Source: CAVVAH01 sp963746175 (GTDB lineage Bacteria > Actinomycetota > Actinomycetes > JACCUZ01). Taken from it: a stretch of 64,000 nucleotides of DNA. The stretch spans positions 496,001-560,000 of the forward strand of contig CAVVAH010000008.1 in the NCBI GenBank assembly GCA_963746175.1, given 5' to 3'. The translations under genes were made by a program, and so were the position numbers. Below the pieces are notes generated by a model. It had not been told where the DNA came from, searched no databases, and saw nothing but the letters and a program-made list of their open reading frames with translations. This document shows positions 1-8,321 of this stretch, piece after piece (positions within the stretch are counted from its first letter, which is position 1; each line of letters begins with the position of its first letter).

Positions 1-694
1 GCTCGTCGACCGAGACCTCCTCGTCGAGGTTGTCGAGCATCCAGGCCAGGGTGCCGGCCAGGGTGTCGGCCTCGACGGGCACCGGCCGGTCGACGTACTG
101 CCGCTGCCCGCCCTCGCGGTGCGGCGGCATGACCATCCGGCGGGCGAGCCGGTTGGCGACCCGCTCGCCGAACTCCTGCCGGACGAGGTAGAGCGCAGCG
201 TCGATGCCGGCGGCGGTGCCCGCGCTGGTCAGCACGCCGTCGCAGTCGACGTAGAGGACGTCAGGGTCGACCCGGGCCCGCGGGAAGCGCGCGGCCAGCT
301 CGGGCGCGTACGTCCAGTGCGTCGTGCAGTCGCGGTCGTCGAGCAGGCCGGCAGCACCGAGGACGAACGCGCCGCTGCAGACGCTCATGATCCGGGCACC
401 GCGGGCGGCCGCTCGCCGGAGTCCCTCCACGAGCTCCTCCGGCACGACGGTGTCGCGGCGGATGGCCGGCACGGCGACGAGGTCGGCAGACTCCAGCCGG
501 GACAGGTCGTGCTCGACCACCAGGTCGAATCCGGAGACGGTGCGGACCCGGCCCGGCGTCGGCGTGCACAGGGCGAAGTCGAACGACGGCAGCTCCGGCT
601 CGTCGGGCCGGTCGACGCCGAAGACCTCGCAGAGGACCCCGAGCTCGAACGCGAAGACCTGGTCGAGGACGGGGACGGCGACGTTGCGGATCAT
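1..694 (-). CDS. GlxA-family transcriptional regulator (3' end outside window)
   Basis: The visible 231 residues are a DJ-1/PfpI-like (class I amidotransferase-like) domain, about residues 1-175, followed by the first turn of an AraC-type DNA-binding domain (from about residue 208). The nucleophile-elbow cysteine is C106 in SVCSGAF, followed by THW at 125-127. In this family the PfpI domain is a ligand-sensing module and the AraC domain binds DNA. The ATG start at the right end fits the homologous MIRNVAVPVLD beginning. The C-terminal helix-turn-helix lies left of the window, so regulatory targets cannot be judged. It is divergent from a small membrane-protein gene, with an inverted repeat between them. 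Confidence 0.88.
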   Translation of the reverse strand, partial: MIRNVAVPVLDQVFAFELGVLCEVFGVDRPDEPELPSFDFALCTPTPGRVRTVSGFDLVVEHDLSRLESADLVAVPAIRRDTVVPEELVEGLRRAAARGARIMSVCSGAFVLGAAGLLDDRDCTTHWTYAPELAARFPRARVDPDVLYVDCDGVLTSAGTAAGIDAALYLVRQEFGERVANRLARRMVMPPHREGGQRQYVDRPVPVEADTLAGTLAWMLDNLDEEVSVDE

Positions 695-731
695 GCAGAC
701 TCCCCCTCGACATTGGCAGGATCTAGTGGCT

Positions 732-751
732 CAGTGGCAATCATGCCACTG
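732..751. promoter_or_regulatory. Inverted repeat between glxA-like gene and small membrane gene
   Basis: CAGTGGCA and TGCCACTG form a perfect 8-base inverted repeat with a 4-base spacer, in the 91-base gap between two divergent genes. TGGCA-N4-TGCCA symmetry and the position suggest an operator for the adjacent AraC-type regulator. This is inference; a role as a short RNA hairpin is also possible. Confidence 0.4.
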
Positions 752-785
752 GTGGCGCGATCTAGGCAAGCGCAGAATAACTGCC

Positions 786-941
786 ATGACCGCAACGCTG
801 ATCCTCCTCGCACTCCTCGTCCTCGTCGACGTCGTCGTCGGTGTCCGCACCGTCCGCGGCAACCGGCCCGTACGACTCCCCATGAGCCGCCGGGACTGGA
901 GCAGCGGGCTCCCCTCCACGCCGTACGCCCTGCGGCACTGA
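786..941 (+). CDS. Small single-span membrane protein, unknown
   Basis: A 51-residue reading frame starts MTATLILLALLVLVDVVVG, which is one clear transmembrane segment (about residues 3-20), followed by a basic, proline- and serine-containing tail ending in PTPYALRH-like residues. I do not recognise a family. No strong ribosome-binding site is visible, so the start rests on the hydrophobic N-terminus beginning right at this ATG. It is transcribed away from the GlxA-like regulator and may share its operator. A reading frame open further upstream exists but would run through the regulator gene and is not credible. Confidence 0.5.
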   Translation: MTATLILLALLVLVDVVVGVRTVRGNRPVRLPMSRRDWSSGLPSTPYALRH

Positions 942-986
942 GCGGACGACGCGGCGGGCAGCCCGCCGGAGTCCTACGCTCCCGGC

Positions 987-1484
987 GTGATCCTCCGCCT
1001 TGCCGACCCCTCCGACGCCGCCGAGCTGGCCGCCGTCGGCGAGCTGACACTCACCGCCTACGAGCACGACGGGTGGCTGGGTGACGCCGAGGACGGCTAC
1101 CGCGACCACCTGCGCGACGCCGTCGGCAGGGAGCGGGACGCCGAGCTGGCGGTCGCGCTGGAGGACGACGGCACCCTGCTCGGCACGGTGACGTACTGCC
1201 GGGCCGGCACGCCGTGGGCCGAGGTGTCGAGGCCGGGCGAGGCGGAGTTCCGGATGCTGGCCGTCGCCCCGGCGGCCCGCGGCCGCGGCGTGGGTCGCAC
1301 GCTGACCGCGTGGTGCCTCGACCGCGCGCGCATCGAGGGCTGCACCGCGATCGTCCTGAGCACCCTGCCGGTGATGGCCGGGGCGCACCGGCTCTACGAG
1401 CGGCTGGGCTTCGTCCGTACCCCGGAGCAGGACTGGTACCCGACTCCCGACGTGCACCTCCTCACCTACCGCCTCGACCTCTGA
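987..1484 (+). CDS. GNAT family N-acetyltransferase
   Basis: A 165-residue single-domain GNAT protein, which would move an acetyl group from acetyl-CoA to an amine substrate. The acetyl-CoA-binding motif A is visible as AVAPAARGRGVG (about 92-103, the R/Q-x-x-G-x-G/A signature being R98-G-R-G-V-G) and motif B as LYERLGF (136-142). Length is normal for the family. It starts with GTG. The substrate cannot be inferred; neighbours give no pathway context. Confidence 0.85.
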   Translation: MILRLADPSDAAELAAVGELTLTAYEHDGWLGDAEDGYRDHLRDAVGRERDAELAVALEDDGTLLGTVTYCRAGTPWAEVSRPGEAEFRMLAVAPAARGRGVGRTLTAWCLDRARIEGCTAIVLSTLPVMAGAHRLYERLGFVRTPEQDWYPTPDVHLLTYRLDL

Positions 1485-1501
1485 CTCCTTGTGGGGCGGC
1501 G

Positions 1502-1876
1502 TCAGAGGCGGGCAAGGAACCGCTCGGTGTCGACGACGAGCCGCGTGACGGTGCCGTGCCCGACCAGGACGCCGTCGGACTCGGCGGCGACGTCGAACCG
1601 GAGCAGGCGCCCGTCGACGTGGACCAGGTCGGCGCGCACCTCCACCGACCCGCCGACGGTGGTGCCGCGCTGGTGGACCAGCTCGACCCGGGTGCCCACC
1701 GAGGTCTCGCCGACGGCGAGCGCACCGTCGAGGGCGGCCACGGTGGCGGCCTCGCACCACGCCAGCAGACGCGGGGTCGCGAGCACCTCGAGGTCGCCGC
1801 TCCCGAGGGCGCGGGCCGTGTCGTCGGCCGACACGACGTGCACGACCCGGCCTTGTGCGCCTGGTTGCACGTGCAC
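1502..1876 (-). CDS. Hotdog-fold thioesterase family protein
   Basis: The 124-residue product resembles short hotdog thioesterases of the fluoroacetyl-CoA thioesterase type: a central helix region LATPRLLAWCEAATVAAL (about 33-50) followed by the strands carrying VGTRVELVHQRGTTVGGSV and a final VGHGTVTRLVVD strand. Such proteins cleave acyl-CoA thioesters or serve as binding folds. The GTG start chosen gives an N-terminal extension; an internal GTG about 13 codons in (VHVVSADDTA) is an equally good start because homologous sequence begins there. The gene is divergent from the BsaP-like gene with only 18 bases between the starts, so the real start is probably the inner one. Confidence 0.75.
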   Translation of the reverse strand: MHVQPGAQGRVVHVVSADDTARALGSGDLEVLATPRLLAWCEAATVAALDGALAVGETSVGTRVELVHQRGTTVGGSVEVRADLVHVDGRLLRFDVAAESDGVLVGHGTVTRLVVDTERFLARL

Positions 1877-1894
1877 GCGGTTAGCCTACGTCCC

Positions 1895-2083
1895 GTGGTG
1901 GACGAGAGCGTCTGGTGCGAGCAGTGCGGGGACGCCTCCAGCGGTGACCACGGCGCCTGCGCCGAGCGTCGCGAGCTGGAGCCGCCGCGCTACTGCGGGC
2001 ACTGCCGTCGGCGGATGGTGGTGCAGGTCATGCCGCGCGGCTGGGAGGCGCGCTGCGTCGAGCACGGCATCCGCACCGGTTGA
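1895..2083 (+). CDS. bsaP: BsaP-like biotin synthase auxiliary protein
   Basis: The 62-residue product has two cysteine pairs, CEQCG near the N-terminus and RYCGHCRRRMVVQV (about residues 32-45), followed by GWEARCVEHG. The second block closely fits the C-terminal signature I associate with BsaP, the small protein that actinobacterial biotin synthases need to convert dethiobiotin to biotin. Family assignment is from memory of that motif, not from a search. No bioB, bioA, bioF or bioD lies in the window, so genomic context does not confirm it; it could instead be a generic zinc-ribbon protein. GTG start; a second GTG follows directly. Confidence 0.6.
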   Translation: MVDESVWCEQCGDASSGDHGACAERRELEPPRYCGHCRRRMVVQVMPRGWEARCVEHGIRTG

Positions 2084-2117
2084 CCCGCCGCTCGTGACGT
2101 GACCGCGGCGGGAGGGG

Positions 2118-3221
2118 TCAGGCGACGAGGCCGAGGCGGCGCAGCTCGACGGTGAGGTCGTGCGGGCTGGTCGATGCGCTCATGGCGGCGTCCAGGGTGA
2201 TGACGCCGTCGCGGATCAGGGCCACCAGGTGCTGGTCGAAGGTCTGCATCCCGTAGTACGCACCCTCCTTGATCAGCTCGCCGATGGTGCCGGTCTTGTC
2301 GGGGTCGGCGATCGCGTCGGCGATGCGGCCGGTGGCGACACAGACCTCCATGGTCACGCAACGGCCCTGGCCGTCGGCGCGGGGCACCAGGCGCTGGCAG
2401 ATGATGCCGCGCAGAGCGCCGGCGAGCGAGAGACGGATCTGCTTCTGCTCGTGCGGCGGGAAGAAGTCGATGACGCGGGTGATGGTCTCCTGCGCGTCCG
2501 TGGTGTGCAGCGTCGACATGACGAAGTGGCCGGTCTCGGACGCCGCCAGGGCTGCCTTGACCGTCTCGTGGTCGCGCATCTCGCCGACGAGGATGACGTC
2601 GGGGTCCTGCCGCATGGCGGCGCGCAGCGCCACGCCGAAGTCGGCCGTGTCGAGCCGCACCTCGCGCTGGTTGATCATCGACAGCTTGTCGAAGTGGAGG
2701 ACCTCGATCGGGTCCTCGATCGTGACGACGTGGACCTCGCGGTTGTTGTTGATGTGGTCGATCATCCCGGCGAGGGTGGTGGTCTTGCCGGAGCCGGTCG
2801 GCCCGGTGACGAGCACGAGGCCACGGGGCTCCATCGCCAGGGCGCTGATGACGGGCGGCAGACCGAGCTCGTCGAGCGGGATGGCGCCGACGCTGACGCG
2901 CCGGAAGACCATGCCGGACGAACCGCGCGAGCGGAACGCGTTGACCCGGAACCGGCCGAGGCCGGGGACCGAGTAGGCGAAGTCCGCTTCGTTGGTGGCC
3001 GCGAACTCGACGACCAGGTCGTCACGCAGCACCTCGCGGACCATGTGCTCGGTGTCCACCGGGGTCAGGTTGGGCGCCTGCAGCTTGCGCAGGCGGCCGT
3101 CGATCCGGACGCGTGGGGGCGAGCCCACCTTGATGTGCAGGTCCGACCCGCCCACCTCGCCGAGGGCGCGCAGGAAGGGGACGACGCTCAAGGGTTCCGA
3201 TCCAGTCACAGAGGAGTGCAT
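2118..3221 (-). CDS. pilT: PilT-type twitching-motility ATPase
   Basis: A 367-residue secretion-superfamily ATPase. The N-terminal domain (about 8-110) contains the SDLHIKVGSPPRVRIDG block typical of PilT/PilU. The C-terminal ATPase has a Walker A GPTGSGKTT (140-148), an Asp box around EDPIE (169-173), a Walker B region DPDVILVGEMRD (206-217) and a His box TGHFVMSTLHT (230-240). In pilus systems PilT powers retraction by disassembling pilin. No pilB, pilin or pilC gene is present here, so it is either an orphan with partners elsewhere or has been recruited to another role, as is frequent in Actinobacteria. Confidence 0.9.
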   Translation of the reverse strand: MHSSVTGSEPLSVVPFLRALGEVGGSDLHIKVGSPPRVRIDGRLRKLQAPNLTPVDTEHMVREVLRDDLVVEFAATNEADFAYSVPGLGRFRVNAFRSRGSSGMVFRRVSVGAIPLDELGLPPVISALAMEPRGLVLVTGPTGSGKTTTLAGMIDHINNNREVHVVTIEDPIEVLHFDKLSMINQREVRLDTADFGVALRAAMRQDPDVILVGEMRDHETVKAALAASETGHFVMSTLHTTDAQETITRVIDFFPPHEQKQIRLSLAGALRGIICQRLVPRADGQGRCVTMEVCVATGRIADAIADPDKTGTIGELIKEGAYYGMQTFDQHLVALIRDGVITLDAAMSASTSPHDLTVELRRLGLVA

Positions 3222-3346
3222 CGGGCCCTCCTCCGGTCACCTTGAGCCGTTCAGGCGACGGTCTCCGGTTCTCCTGCACCACGCCGGGCGGGCTCGGCGG
3301 CCACCCGGTCCGCGCCCCGCCGGTCCGTCCGGGCCAGGCTGGACCC

Positions 3347-3562
3347 CTACTCGAGGACGGCGAGGACGTCGCCCTCCTGGACGACGTCGCCCTCCGACAC
3401 GTGCAGCGCGGCGACCGTGCCGTCCTGCTCGGCCAGGACCGGGATCTCCATCTTCATCGACTCGAGGATCACCAGGGTGTCCCCGTCGGAGACCTGGTCA
3501 CCCTCCGCGACGACGACCTTCCAGACGTTCGCCACCATCTCGGCCCGAACTTCCTTCGCCAC
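3347..3562 (-). CDS. Biotin/lipoyl carrier protein, 71 residues
   Basis: A stand-alone biotinyl domain. The modification site is ESMKM, with K37 the expected biotinylated lysine, flanked by the two-fold pattern of glycine-rich turns (VAEGDQVSDGDTL and VSEGDVVQEGDVL) seen in these swinging domains. It would carry carboxyl groups between a biotin carboxylase and a carboxyltransferase. Start: a GTG preceded by a good GGAG-type ribosome-binding site; the frame stays open upstream but without similarity. It lies 88 bases downstream of the biotin carboxylase gene on the same strand, its likely partner. The carboxyltransferase is not in the window. Confidence 0.88.
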   Translation of the reverse strand: MAKEVRAEMVANVWKVVVAEGDQVSDGDTLVILESMKMEIPVLAEQDGTVAALHVSEGDVVQEGDVLAVLE

Positions 3563-3650
3563 GGGGGCTCCTCTCGACTGGCTCAGCGGCGGTTCTGGCC
3601 ACCGGTTCGGCATCCAACCACAGCGGCCGCCGACGATCGCCGTGCTCCGG

Positions 3651-4991
3651 TCAGGCGCGCATCCGGCCGACGATGCCCGTGTCGTAGTCGCCGGAGACGA
3701 ACTCGGGGTGGACGAGCAGCTCGGCGAAGAACGGCAGGTTGCACTTCGGCCCCTCGACGCGGAAGGCGGCGACGGCGGACCGGGCACGCTCCAGGGCCTG
3801 CTCCCGGTCGGCACCGTGCACCACCAGCTTGGCCATCAGCGAGTCGTAGTGCGGGGTCACGGTGGTCCCGACGGCGTAGCCGCTGTCCACCCGGACGCCC
3901 TCGCCGGCCGGCTCCTCCCAGGCGGTGACGGCACCCGGGCCGGGGAAGAACCGCACCGGGTCCTCGGCGTTGATCCGGAGCTCGATGGCGTGCCCGGTGG
4001 GCCGTACGGCGTCCGGGTCGAAGGTGACGGGCTGGTCGGCGGCGACCAGCAGCTGCTGCTCGACCAGGTCGATCCCGGTGACCATCTCGGTCACGGGGTG
4101 CTCCACCTGGAGCCGGGTGTTCATCTCGAGGAACACCACCTCGCCGGAGTCGACGTCGAGCAGGCACTCCACGGTGCCGGCGTTGCGGTAGCCGACCGCC
4201 TCGGCGGCGCGGACCGCGGCGGTGAAGAGCTGCTCCCGCAGCTCCGCGCCCACCGCGGGCGACGGAGTCTCCTCGGCCAGCTTCTGGTTGCGGCGCTGGA
4301 CCGAGCAGTCCCGCTCCCCCAGCGCCACGACCCTGCCGTCGGCCAGCCCGAGCACCTGCACCTCGACGTGCCGGACGCGGGGGAAGAACCGCTCGACCAG
4401 CACCGCCGGGTCGCCGAACATCCGCTCGGCGAAGCCCCGGACCCGCTCCAGCTCGGTGCGCAGGGCGTCCTCGTCCGCCGCGACAGCCATGCCCATGCCG
4501 CCGCCGCCGGCCGAGGCCTTGACCATGACCGGGTAGCCGATGTCGCGGGCGGCCAGCACGGCCGACTCCGCGTCGGCGACCGGCTCCGTGGTGCCGCGGG
4601 ACACGGGGACGCCCGCGGCCGCGACCAGGTTGCGGGCCCGGATCTTGTCGCCCATCGCCTCGATCGCCTCCGGCGAGGGGCCGACCCAGACCAGCCCGGC
4701 GTCGCGGACCCGGCGCGCGAAGCCGGCGTCCTCGGCCAGGAAGCCGTAGCCGGGGTGCACCGCCTGCGCGCCGGTCTGCCGGGCCGCCTCGAGGATCGCG
4801 TCGGCGTTGCGGTAGCTCTGGGCCGGCTGCGCGGGGCCGATGGCGACGGCCTCGTCGGCCTCCCGGACGAACGGCAGCTGGGCGTCGACGTCGGAGTGCA
4901 CCGCCACCGCCCGCAGGCCCATCCGCTGGACGGTACGGACGATCCGGCGCGCGATCTCGCCACGGTTGGCGACGAGCACGGTCTCGAACAC
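3651..4991 (-). CDS. accC: Biotin carboxylase subunit (AccC type)
   Basis: A 446-residue biotin carboxylase, close to the usual stand-alone AccC length. It should carboxylate biotin on the carrier protein using ATP and bicarbonate. Visible hallmarks: N-terminal VLVANRGEIARRI, the HPGYGFLAE motif (79-87), the ATP-grasp lysine and glycine loop MVKASAGGGGMGM (156-168), and the catalytic-site stretch EMNTRLQVEHPVTE (289-302). Unlike the common actinobacterial acyl-CoA carboxylase alpha chain, it has no fused biotin domain; that is supplied by the separate downstream gene. ATG start just after a cluster of intergenic bases shared with the divergent DUF5317 gene. Confidence 0.92.
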   Translation of the reverse strand: MFETVLVANRGEIARRIVRTVQRMGLRAVAVHSDVDAQLPFVREADEAVAIGPAQPAQSYRNADAILEAARQTGAQAVHPGYGFLAEDAGFARRVRDAGLVWVGPSPEAIEAMGDKIRARNLVAAAGVPVSRGTTEPVADAESAVLAARDIGYPVMVKASAGGGGMGMAVAADEDALRTELERVRGFAERMFGDPAVLVERFFPRVRHVEVQVLGLADGRVVALGERDCSVQRRNQKLAEETPSPAVGAELREQLFTAAVRAAEAVGYRNAGTVECLLDVDSGEVVFLEMNTRLQVEHPVTEMVTGIDLVEQQLLVAADQPVTFDPDAVRPTGHAIELRINAEDPVRFFPGPGAVTAWEEPAGEGVRVDSGYAVGTTVTPHYDSLMAKLVVHGADREQALERARSAVAAFRVEGPKCNLPFFAELLVHPEFVSGDYDTGIVGRMRA

Positions 4992-5041
4992 GGTGGGGTG
5001 GCCTCCCGGTCGACGGCGGTCCGGCAGGCGAGACTAACGGG

Positions 5042-5653
5042 GTGGTCCTGGTGCTGGTCGTCGCGGTCGGCGCGGTGCTCGTCGGCGCCGCCGCCGGGGT
5101 CGGCCGTCTGACGAGGATCCGGGTCCGTGCGGTCCGGCTCCTGCTGGCGGCGGCCGCGGTGCAGCTGGGCACCTCGGCGCTGGCGCCGGGGTCCGGCGTC
5201 GCGCGCGGCCTGGCCCTGCTGCTCACGACGGTGCTGGTGGGGCTCTTCCTCGCTGGCAACGCGCGGCTGCCCGGCGTACCGCTGATGGCGTTGGGGCTGC
5301 TGCTCAACGTGGTCGTCGTGACGGTGAACGTCGCCATGCCGGTGTCGGTGCCGGCCGCTGCGCGGGCCGGGATCGCACGGCACGACCTGCACCTCGCCAC
5401 CGATGCGATGCGTGAGCCGGCTGGACCGGGTACCAGGCTGGGCCGGCTCGGCGACGTCGTCCCGGTCGCTCTGCCACGGTGGCCGCAGGTGGTCAGCGTG
5501 GGTGACGTGCTCGTGGCGGCGGGCGTCGGCCTGCTGCTCGTGACCGGCGGCGCGCCGCGCCGACGTCTCCCGCCGCGAGGTCAGACGCCGAGCCGCGCCG
5601 TGCGCTCGACCGTCTGGGAGAGGGACTCCACGACCTTGGGGTCGTACTCGTAG
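5042..5653 (+). CDS. DUF5317 family membrane protein
   Basis: A 203-residue integral membrane protein with about four hydrophobic segments: residues 1-20, a span around 32-65, the block PLMALGLLLNVVVVTVNVAMPV near 80-102 that is the family hallmark, and a final span near 160-180. Function is unknown. The last 24 codons overlap the 3' end of the convergent HD-domain gene by 73 bases, so its C-terminal tail is antisense to a conserved gene and is probably not under strong selection. The neighbourhood (HD-GYP proteins) may indicate a signalling or membrane-stress role, but that is only association. Confidence 0.75.
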   Translation: MVLVLVVAVGAVLVGAAAGVGRLTRIRVRAVRLLLAAAAVQLGTSALAPGSGVARGLALLLTTVLVGLFLAGNARLPGVPLMALGLLLNVVVVTVNVAMPVSVPAAARAGIARHDLHLATDAMREPAGPGTRLGRLGDVVPVALPRWPQVVSVGDVLVAAGVGLLLVTGGAPRRRLPPRGQTPSRAVRSTVWERDSTTLGSYS

Positions 5654-6873
5654 GCCATCCCGAGGCGCAGTCGCTCGAGCGCGACCAGTCGCCTGCGGAT
5701 CTCGAACGAGTCTCCGACGAGATCGTCGTAGGCGTTGACGGCCTTGATGATCCGCGCGGCCAGCGGTACGTCGCGGCGCTGCACGTCGTGCGCGCGGCGG
5801 TACGGCTCCGCCTGCTGCTCGACGATGGACGCGACACCGTCGAGGACACCGGTCTGCTTGATGACGTCCGCGCCGAACCGGGCGATCCGGCGCTGGTCGG
5901 CCGGCGCGGCGACGACAGTGGCGCCGCCGGGGATCGGCTCGGCGAGCGAGAGCTGGCCGATGTCGTGCATCAGGGCGGCGTACTCGAGGTCGCGCAGGTC
6001 GGCGTCGCTCATGCCCAGCTCGCGGCCCACGGCGACCGACAGCGTGCTCACCCGGCGCGAGTGGCCCGCCTCGGTGTAGCCGCCCAGCTCGGTGACCCGG
6101 GAGAGGGCGCGGATGGTCTGCAGCGACGACTCGCGGATCGCGGCGTAGCGGCGGAACGAGAACTGCGTGAGCAGCAGCGGCACGACGAAGACCGGCAGCG
6201 CCCAGTAGCCCATGATCGTGGCCGCCAGCGCGATCAGGGCACCGGTCGCACCGATCGCGGAGCCGATGCCGACCTGCGCCCGGACCTCGTTGCGCAGCAC
6301 GGCGCTGAAAGGTGCACGGTCCTCGCCGGCTCGCACGGCAGCGGCCAGGATCGCGTCGACCACCAGGCTCAGGACCACGACCGCGATGAGGACGAGAGCC
6401 AGCACGGCGTCGTGCAGGGTGTCGACGCGCTCGTCGATGCTGGTGCCTCGGAACAAGGCGGCCGAGATGCCGATGACGAGCAGGCGCCGGGCCAGGCTGT
6501 CGACCGTGGGGGCCCGGCCGGCGACCGCGTGCGGGGCGACGCCGACCAGCATGGCGATCACCGACACGGCGACCACCTGCATGGCCCCGTGGTCGGCCGA
6601 GCGGCCGGAGAACGTCGTCAGCAGGACGTAGGCGAGGGAGCCCGCTGTCGCGAGCGGGGCGGCGTCACGGCCACCCGGCAGCGTGATCCGCACCAGCTCG
6701 CCGAGGGCGATGAACGCGGCGAACGCCAACGCGATCTCGGGGTCGACGAACCCGCCGCCCGGGGACGCCGTCACCACGACGGCAGCGACCGCGAGCAGCG
6801 CCGCCGCGACGACAACGACGAGGTAGCCCATCGTGCCGGCGTCGTCGAGCCGGCGACGGATCGTCGTCGTCAC
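5581..6873 (-). CDS. Membrane HD-domain protein with degenerate GYP motif
   Basis: A 430-residue protein with an N-terminal multi-span membrane region (about residues 15-240) and a cytoplasmic HD domain (about 255-400). The HD metal ligands are present as H271 and HD at 303-304 (LMHDIGQL). The second signature expected in HD-GYP phosphodiesterases, HHE-x2-DG-x-GYP, is not there: the equivalent stretch reads EQQAEPYRRAHDVQ. The start is a GTG that overlaps the stop of the upstream HD-GYP gene (GTGA), implying translational coupling. It may be a non-catalytic or altered-specificity partner of that protein. An upstream in-frame extension would run inside the neighbour and is rejected. Confidence 0.8.
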   Translation of the reverse strand: MTTTIRRRLDDAGTMGYLVVVVAAALLAVAAVVVTASPGGGFVDPEIALAFAAFIALGELVRITLPGGRDAAPLATAGSLAYVLLTTFSGRSADHGAMQVVAVSVIAMLVGVAPHAVAGRAPTVDSLARRLLVIGISAALFRGTSIDERVDTLHDAVLALVLIAVVVLSLVVDAILAAAVRAGEDRAPFSAVLRNEVRAQVGIGSAIGATGALIALAATIMGYWALPVFVVPLLLTQFSFRRYAAIRESSLQTIRALSRVTELGGYTEAGHSRRVSTLSVAVGRELGMSDADLRDLEYAALMHDIGQLSLAEPIPGGATVVAAPADQRRIARFGADVIKQTGVLDGVASIVEQQAEPYRRAHDVQRRDVPLAARIIKAVNAYDDLVGDSFEIRRRLVALERLRLGMAYEYDPKVVESLSQTVERTARLGV

Positions 6874-8225
6874 CGCGAGCCTTCGAGGTAGTGCGGGTCG
6901 TCGTGGTCGAGGGCCCGGCCGTCCTGGTCGAAGACCTGGTCCGGGTCCGGCGCGGTGAACAGGGGCGTGGTCTCCGGCTGCCAGCCGTGCTCCTCGATCG
7001 CCCGCACCAAGGCTTCGACCATCGGCGGGTCGAACTGGGTGCCGGCGCACCGGCGCAGCTCGGCGACGGCCTCCTCGATGCTGCGGGCGCCGCGATAGGA
7101 CCGCGTCGTCGTCATCGAGTCGAATGCGTCGGCGACCGCGATGACCCGCGCGAACTCCGGGATCTGCTCACCGCGCAGGCCCATCGGGTAGCCGAGGCCG
7201 TCGAGCCGCTCGTGGTGGTGCATGATCCCGGAGTTCGCCTCGTCGAGGAACTCGATCTCGCGGACGATCTCCAGCCCTTGCATCGGGTGCCGCTGGATGG
7301 CCGCGAACTCGTCGTCGGTGAGGCGGCCGGACTTCTGCAGCACCCTGGTGGGGACGCCGAGCTTCCCGACGTCGTGCAGCATCCCGGCGTAGCGCAGGGA
7401 GGCGACACGGTCCTCGCGCATGCCGATGACCCGGGCTATGAGCACCGAGGCTGCCGACACGCGCTCGCTGTGGCCGCGGGTGTAGACGTCCTTGGTCTCG
7501 ACGGCGGCCATCAGCGTGCGGACGGTGCGGTCGTACGCCCGCTGCTCCTCGGCGTACTGCGCGTACGCCCATCGCGCCACGAACAGCGGCAGCAGGAGGA
7601 GGAGCGCGGCCGTCGGCCCGATGCCCACCGGGTCCCAGAGGACCGCGAGCGAGACGCCGAACAGCCCGTACGCGAGGTACGAGAGGACGGAACGGGCCAT
7701 CGTGCCCTGGAAGACCACGAGCGGGGACACCCGGCTCGAGAGACCGACGATGATCGCCACGAGTCCGCCGTTCACGGCGCACTGGACCAGGTCGGCCGCG
7801 ACGATGGGCCCGAGGACGCCGGGGAAGTCAGCGGCGTCGAGCCCGACGCCGCCGCCGAGCGCGTGGTAGGCGCCACCCGCAGCGCTGGCTGAGACGACGA
7901 GCATGGCGCCGTTGAACGCCCTCTTGACGAGAGTCGTCTCCTGGGGCTCGTGCGCGAAGGCGGACGTCCAGGCCACGAGCACCGCGCCCCAGACCCCGAC
8001 AAGCGGGATGGCAGCCATGATGACCACCGAGCCGAGCGAGATCGTCAGCAGGTCGCGACTGCCGCGAGACGAGAGCGACTCACTGATGAGGTACAGCGCT
8101 CCGAGGACGACGACGTCCGTGACCTTGGCGCCGGGCAGGTAGCGAACGGCCAGGCACACCAGCAGACAGGCAGCAGCCAGGACGGACGCGACATAGAGCC
8201 GCGCCGGCAGCGGCAGTGCCCGCAT
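6870..8225 (-). CDS. Membrane HD-GYP phosphodiesterase-type protein
   Basis: A 451-residue protein: about eight hydrophobic segments in residues 8-220, a short linker helix, then a complete HD-GYP domain. Key residues are H252 in TRGHSERV, HDVGK at 284-288, RHP at 312-314 and HHERLDGLGYP at 337-347. HD-GYP domains hydrolyse cyclic di-GMP or related dinucleotides, so this is a likely membrane-anchored signal-degrading enzyme. The membrane part resembles a sensor domain but I cannot name the ligand. It has a good AGGAG ribosome-binding site and starts 86 bases downstream of a possible 20-residue peptide gene. Confidence 0.9.
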   Translation of the reverse strand: MRALPLPARLYVASVLAAACLLVCLAVRYLPGAKVTDVVVLGALYLISESLSSRGSRDLLTISLGSVVIMAAIPLVGVWGAVLVAWTSAFAHEPQETTLVKRAFNGAMLVVSASAAGGAYHALGGGVGLDAADFPGVLGPIVAADLVQCAVNGGLVAIIVGLSSRVSPLVVFQGTMARSVLSYLAYGLFGVSLAVLWDPVGIGPTAALLLLLPLFVARWAYAQYAEEQRAYDRTVRTLMAAVETKDVYTRGHSERVSAASVLIARVIGMREDRVASLRYAGMLHDVGKLGVPTRVLQKSGRLTDDEFAAIQRHPMQGLEIVREIEFLDEANSGIMHHHERLDGLGYPMGLRGEQIPEFARVIAVADAFDSMTTTRSYRGARSIEEAVAELRRCAGTQFDPPMVEALVRAIEEHGWQPETTPLFTAPDPDQVFDQDGRALDHDDPHYLEGSR

Positions 8226-8306
8226 CGACGCTCCTGACGAGGGGGAAGGTGCAGAGAGAGTGACGGGGATCGGCAGCGCAGGGGTAGTGCTCCGGGGTGC
8301 TCCCCA

Positions 8307-8321
8307 GGCGTTACCAACGCC
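8307..8321. repeat. Short hairpin at end of the 20-residue peptide frame
   Basis: GGCGTT and AACGCC form a 6-base inverted repeat around a 3-base loop, exactly spanning the stop codon of the small peptide frame. A second palindrome, CCACGTGG, abuts it. The stem is short for a terminator; it could affect read-through from the peptide frame into the HD-GYP gene. Confidence 0.3.

Noticed and set aside
119..1084. Plus-strand frame across the GlxA-like gene
   Set aside because: It is antisense to a recognisable PfpI domain and changes into unrelated sequence; composition is that of shadow frames.
8307..8321. Short hairpin as a full transcription terminator
   Set aside because: Six base pairs with a three-base loop are too few; listed as a repeat only.
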